Source: Methanobrevibacter thaueri
GTDB lineage: Archaea; Methanobacteriota; Methanobacteria; Methanobacteriales; Methanobacteriaceae
Direction: 5' to 3'
DNA: 64,000 nucleotides
Assembly (NCBI RefSeq): GCF_015062915.1
Contig: NZ_SUTJ01000004.1
Location: 1 to 64,000, forward strand
Positions 60,897 to 64,000 of the stretch are shown here, in pieces; the stretch's first letter is position 1; every line of letters starts with the position of its first letter. The notes under the pieces are model-generated. The model was not told where the DNA came from. It saw only the letters and a program-made list of their open reading frames with translations, and did no database searches. The translations under genes and the position numbers were made by a program.

Positions 60897-62078
60897 GTGG
60901 GAAATACAATAAAATTAGTTTCAGGTTTTATTTTATTTGTAATCGGTATTCTCCTAGCATATGAAACTAGTGTCTACAACTTGATAGACATTCTCTTAAT
61001 AGTCGGTGTAATCATCGCAATTGTTGGAGTGATAATAATTGTTAGCTATTTCGTAGATTCAAATGCTACCAGAACTACTGACATGATTAAAGAATTTATA
61101 GAATCTCGTGAGAATGGCTCTCCTTCATTCAAAGGATTTGATAGGAAATCCGAAGAAACTGAAGGACCTTTAAAAGTCAGAAGAGATTATAATGATTTTG
61201 ATGAAATATCTTATGATGATATTGTAGTTGATGACTACCCAGACTCTTCTACAAGCGAATTTTTTGGCTCATCTTTAAAGGACAATCCAAAAGCTGTATT
61301 GAATGTTGTTCCTCAAAGTGAAAGCGAAGTTAACTTTGACAAGCAACTTGAATTTACTCCTCATTACGGCAAACCTTTAAAGGTCACAAGGTCTCCTAAA
61401 AGACGCAGTGGCGAGTACGTTCCTCAAGAAAGTCCTGAATTCATTGTTGAACCTGTCAACAAGACGGAAGAGATTCAACGTGCATTGACTGAAGAGGAAC
61501 CAGTTCTTGAACCTGTTTTAGAGCCGGTTTTAGAAGCTCCAACCAAGATTGCTCCTGAAGTGCCTGCAAGGGATATCAAGATTGACGTGAACAATCCTGA
61601 AAGTTTACCAATTCCAAAATCCCTCAACAGCTACGTGCTCTCAGACACTGGTGTATTAACTTCACAGGAAGCATTTGAAAACTTGGCAGTTAATGTTAAT
61701 AAGGAAATCATGCTTGAAATTCCATCATTGAAAGACTTATCAGACAGGTTTTTATCTCATGTGCCAACAATCTATTCCAGAGTGATCATCAACGAATTTG
61801 ACGTTTCAGACATGTCCTACATGTTCCTGATATCTTCCCTCCTAAAACAAGGGGTACATATCAAGACCGTGCCTAAAGTGCATGCCATCAACTTGATTAC
61901 TGATGATTCATATGCGATGATTATTTCAGAAGGCAGCAATGATATGGAATACGGAGCTATATACAATGACAGAAATTCCATTTCAAGCATTCGTGCCGAC
62001 TTTGAAAAGACTTGGAATATTGCATCCAACCTTGATGACTCAGTTCTCATGGCTAATGCAACCGGCGGGGTAGCATAA
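60897..62078 (+). CDS. Membrane-anchored protein with C-terminal globular domain, function unknown
   Basis: The protein is about 393 residues. Two membrane helices lie at the N-terminus (SGFILFVIGILLAYETS and LLIVGVIIAIVGVIIIVSYF), then a long acidic, disordered cytoplasmic linker with a short VLEP repeat, then a ~120-residue alpha/beta domain (IPSLKDLSDRFLSHVPTIYS; SYMFLISSLLKQGVHIKTVP) that might resemble PLD-like sensor domains (weak). GTG 60897 is preferred because AAGGGTGA lies five bases upstream; GTG 60870 has none. It is divergent from the pilin operon and abuts the UPF0173 gene (one-base overlap). Confidence 0.7.
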   Translation: MGNTIKLVSGFILFVIGILLAYETSVYNLIDILLIVGVIIAIVGVIIIVSYFVDSNATRTTDMIKEFIESRENGSPSFKGFDRKSEETEGPLKVRRDYNDFDEISYDDIVVDDYPDSSTSEFFGSSLKDNPKAVLNVVPQSESEVNFDKQLEFTPHYGKPLKVTRSPKRRSGEYVPQESPEFIVEPVNKTEEIQRALTEEEPVLEPVLEPVLEAPTKIAPEVPARDIKIDVNNPESLPIPKSLNSYVLSDTGVLTSQEAFENLAVNVNKEIMLEIPSLKDLSDRFLSHVPTIYSRVIINEFDVSDMSYMFLISSLLKQGVHIKTVPKVHAINLITDDSYAMIISEGSNDMEYGAIYNDRNSISSIRADFEKTWNIASNLDDSVLMANATGGVA

Positions 62079-62797
62079 TGGAAATAAGATGGTTGGGACA
62101 TTCTGCATTTGAGATAATTACCGATGACGATGTAAGAATTCTCATTGATCCGTTCATCAGCAATAACCCTACTTGTGATGTTCCGGTTGAGGAATTGAAT
62201 CCGGATATAATATTACTTACTCATGGACATTCAGACCATTTCGGTGATGCATTGGAAATTTCAAACAGTACCAATGCTCCAATTGCATGTATCCATGAAA
62301 TATCACTCTTTTTAGCTCAACAAGGGATAAGAAACATTAGCGTTAACATTGGTGGATCTTTCATTTTCAGAAACATTAAGTTCACAATGCTTGAAGCGAA
62401 ACACTCTTCAGATATTGACATGGTTGAAGAAATCGTTCCTGGAGGCACTGCTGCAAGCTTTTTAATAACATTCGAAGACGGAACAAAGATTTATCATTGT
62501 GGTGATACTGGACTGTTCGGTGACATGAAAGACATTGTAGGTGCAATCTACAAGCCTGATGTTGTGATGGTTCCAATTGGTGACAAGTTCACTATGGGTC
62601 CTTTCGAAGCTGCACTCGGTACTATGTGGATGAATCCTAAAGTGGTCATTCCAATGCATTACAATACATTCCCACCGATAGAACAAGATCCAGCTATTTT
62701 TGCTAATTTCGTTAGTCAATTCAACCCTAACATTGATGTAGTGGTTATGAATCCTAATGAATATTTTGAATATAATCCTGAAGATTATCAGGATTAA
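62078..62797 (+). CDS. UPF0173 metal-dependent hydrolase
   Basis: The 239-residue metallo-beta-lactamase-fold enzyme has MEIRWLGHSAFEI, the HxHxDH motif in LTHGHSDHFGD, then HCGDTGLFGD and VVIPMHYNTFPP as further metal ligands. The substrate is unknown for the family. Its start shares one base with the upstream gene's stop (TAATG). Its stop overlaps that of rqcH on the opposite strand (TTAA at 62794-62797). Confidence 0.92.
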   Translation: MEIRWLGHSAFEIITDDDVRILIDPFISNNPTCDVPVEELNPDIILLTHGHSDHFGDALEISNSTNAPIACIHEISLFLAQQGIRNISVNIGGSFIFRNIKFTMLEAKHSSDIDMVEEIVPGGTAASFLITFEDGTKIYHCGDTGLFGDMKDIVGAIYKPDVVMVPIGDKFTMGPFEAALGTMWMNPKVVIPMHYNTFPPIEQDPAIFANFVSQFNPNIDVVVMNPNEYFEYNPEDYQD

Positions 62798-64000
62798 TTC
62801 CTTTCATATTTTTTTCTTTGATGATATTCTTCATCAATATCGCATTTTCCGGATGGCAACACTCTGATTATGTCATCAAGTGTTAACAGGTCATCCTCAT
62901 TTATTCTTCCAATAATCTTTTTGGCAATGGCTTCTTTTTTGGTAAAGCCCGGTTTGATAACAACATAATTATCACAATGTGCCTCAACTGCCTCTATCGG
63001 CCCTGCCATTATTCTTTTTCCTTCATAGTCCACTATTCCAATAGCAAGCTTTACCCTGGCTCCTCTGATATAGTTCCTGTGTCCCCTTATCACAAATGAT
63101 CCTTTTGCCAGAAACTCTCCTGCTTCTGGGGTTTTTGACACCTGGTCCGGATGGACCCAGAAGACGTCCTGGGATGTGAAGCCCATTGACCAAGCAGATG
63201 AAAATGATGCTGCAAACTCCCCGGATTCTTTAAGGATTGTGTCATTTAATTTCTGGCCGTTAAGTTTTATTGCGGTTGAAGTCGCACCGTGTATATCTGC
63301 ATGCAGGTAAATGTCGTTAGGCTCAAGATATTTCTTGACAATGTTCTCATTACTGTTTGCGTCACGGCCTCCTACAACAAGGATGTTGTTTGAGCTTATG
63401 AACCATCTAAGCTTTTCATACCATTTGAGGTTCTTCTTGACCCTCTTTTTAGGCACTGCAATGTTTTCCATGGCAATGTCTTTTTTGGCCCTGATGTCTT
63501 CAAGCTGTTTTTTGGTATTTTCAATAGCTATCAATGCACCTTTGGTTTTTCTTTTAGCCTTTTTAGCTTTCTCATAGTAGTTTTCAGCATTTTCAGCTAT
63601 TGTCAATTTTGGATCAATGATTAGTGATGTATCGTCAATGTTAAGTGTCAAAACACCCATCTTGTCAATGCTTTCATAAATCTGGGCTTCTGCCATTCCT
63701 TCCTTCTTGGCTTTTTTCAATGTTTTGCCAATTTCTTTGAAAGAGTAGTCGTTACTCCTTGCCTGGTTTACAACATTAATGATGTTTTCAATGGTCGGAT
63801 AATTAGAATAGATAACCTCTCCTTTATGTTGGCTATCTTCAATGGTCTTGTAAAAATTATCGAGTGTTTCTTCTTGTAAATGCAATCTTTTTTCAAACTT
63901 CTTTACTTTCTTGTTCCATGCTGATTCCTTGACATTCTTTATGTCAGTGTTGACCTTTTTTGAGTAAAACTCATCGCATGCCTCATTGAATGATTCATAG
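62794..64000 (-). CDS. rqcH: RqcH/NFACT-family ribosome quality-control protein (5' end outside window)
   Basis: Partial gene of about 401 codons. The frame continues open to the window edge, so the true start lies beyond 64000. Visible parts are a coiled-coil (ENAENYYEKAKKAKRKTKGA) and the NFACT-R/DUF814 domain with KLRWFISSNNILVVGGRDAN, IYLHADIHGATSTAIKLNG and QDVFWVHPDQVSKTPEAGEF. RqcH binds 60S/50S-tRNA complexes on stalled ribosomes and adds alanine tails to the nascent chain. The N-terminal NFACT-N domain is missing only because of the window boundary. Confidence 0.88.
   Translation of the reverse strand, partial: YESFNEACDEFYSKKVNTDIKNVKESAWNKKVKKFEKRLHLQEETLDNFYKTIEDSQHKGEVIYSNYPTIENIINVVNQARSNDYSFKEIGKTLKKAKKEGMAEAQIYESIDKMGVLTLNIDDTSLIIDPKLTIAENAENYYEKAKKAKRKTKGALIAIENTKKQLEDIRAKKDIAMENIAVPKKRVKKNLKWYEKLRWFISSNNILVVGGRDANSNENIVKKYLEPNDIYLHADIHGATSTAIKLNGQKLNDTILKESGEFAASFSSAWSMGFTSQDVFWVHPDQVSKTPEAGEFLAKGSFVIRGHRNYIRGARVKLAIGIVDYEGKRIMAGPIEAVEAHCDNYVVIKPGFTKKEAIAKKIIGRINEDDLLTLDDIIRVLPSGKCDIDEEYHQRKKYERN

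Overview
The window is chromosome from a low-GC methanogenic archaeon of the order Methanobacteriales, most likely Methanobrevibacter or a close relative. The evidence is the set of methanogenesis marker genes (mmp2, 3, 5, 6, 15, 17), hdrC/hdrB, a formylmethanofuran dehydrogenase-type polyferredoxin, 2-phosphoglycerate kinase, pseudomurein-binding repeats, an archaeal SRP RNA, and archaeal TATA boxes combined with GGTGAT or GGAG ribosome binding sites. Most of the sequence is ordinary, densely packed core genome. The accessory content is two TnpB-only transposons, tandem secreted wall enzymes and several structured intergenic regions.

Layout. 1-9.1 kb: end of an acidic protein, DUF2098, Hel308 helicase, thioredoxin, cbiD, a glycosyltransferase, archaeal shikimate kinase, two tandem secreted M14/aspartoacylase-like enzymes, chorismate mutase and ribosomal protein S17e. 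9.2-13.3 kb: aspartate kinase-dapA-dapB-asd, the lysine/threonine/methionine branch. 13.4-21.5 kb: a coiled-coil repeat protein, thermosome, cbiZ, a TnpB element lodged between the 3' ends of cbiZ and xseB, xseAB, and a PRC-barrel protein with pyrE. 21.5-24.1 kb: leftward operon of three winged-helix regulators and moaB, headed by seven TTCCAA copies on an exact 11-bp grid. 24.1-33.6 kb: nob1, DUF2117, mmp2, DUF4013, a secreted nuclease, then mmp3-mmp6-mmp5-mmp15-mmp17 and nifB. 33.7-41.2 kb: pyrophosphatase, a structured leader plus mtnA, trm5, diphthine synthase, two tandem candidate small RNAs, MarR, a hydroxyacyl-CoA dehydrogenase and a GNAT enzyme. 41.2-45.6 kb: a 28-residue membrane peptide, the second TnpB element, a ribbon-helix-helix protein, a coiled-coil protein and a TGT-like protein. 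45.7-50.8 kb: hdrC-hdrB, DUF749-DUF2096-phosphoesterase, pgk2 and a CBS protein. 50.9-64 kb: SRP RNA, tRNA-Ser(GCU), CDF transporter, aminotransferase, radical SAM protein, a pseudomurein peptidase-like wall protein, coaD, ferredoxin plus polyferredoxin, two class III pilins, a membrane protein, UPF0173 hydrolase and rqcH (cut by the window edge).

How it fits together. The mmp cluster, hdrCB and the polyferredoxin all serve methanogenesis. mmp3, mmp17 and related genes belong to the machinery that reductively activates methyl-coenzyme M reductase, and a nitrogenase-type nifB lies directly next to them with no nitrogenase gene in view. The best leads for something undescribed are all non-coding: the 11-bp phased operator (24034-24116), the tandem small RNAs whose conserved loops can pair with Shine-Dalgarno sequences (about 38198-38660, minus strand), and the multi-helix leader of mtnA (34730-34866). 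Two secreted wall proteins also appear to start at AUU/AUC rather than AUG. Boundaries of RNAs, promoters and transposon ends are estimates made by eye.
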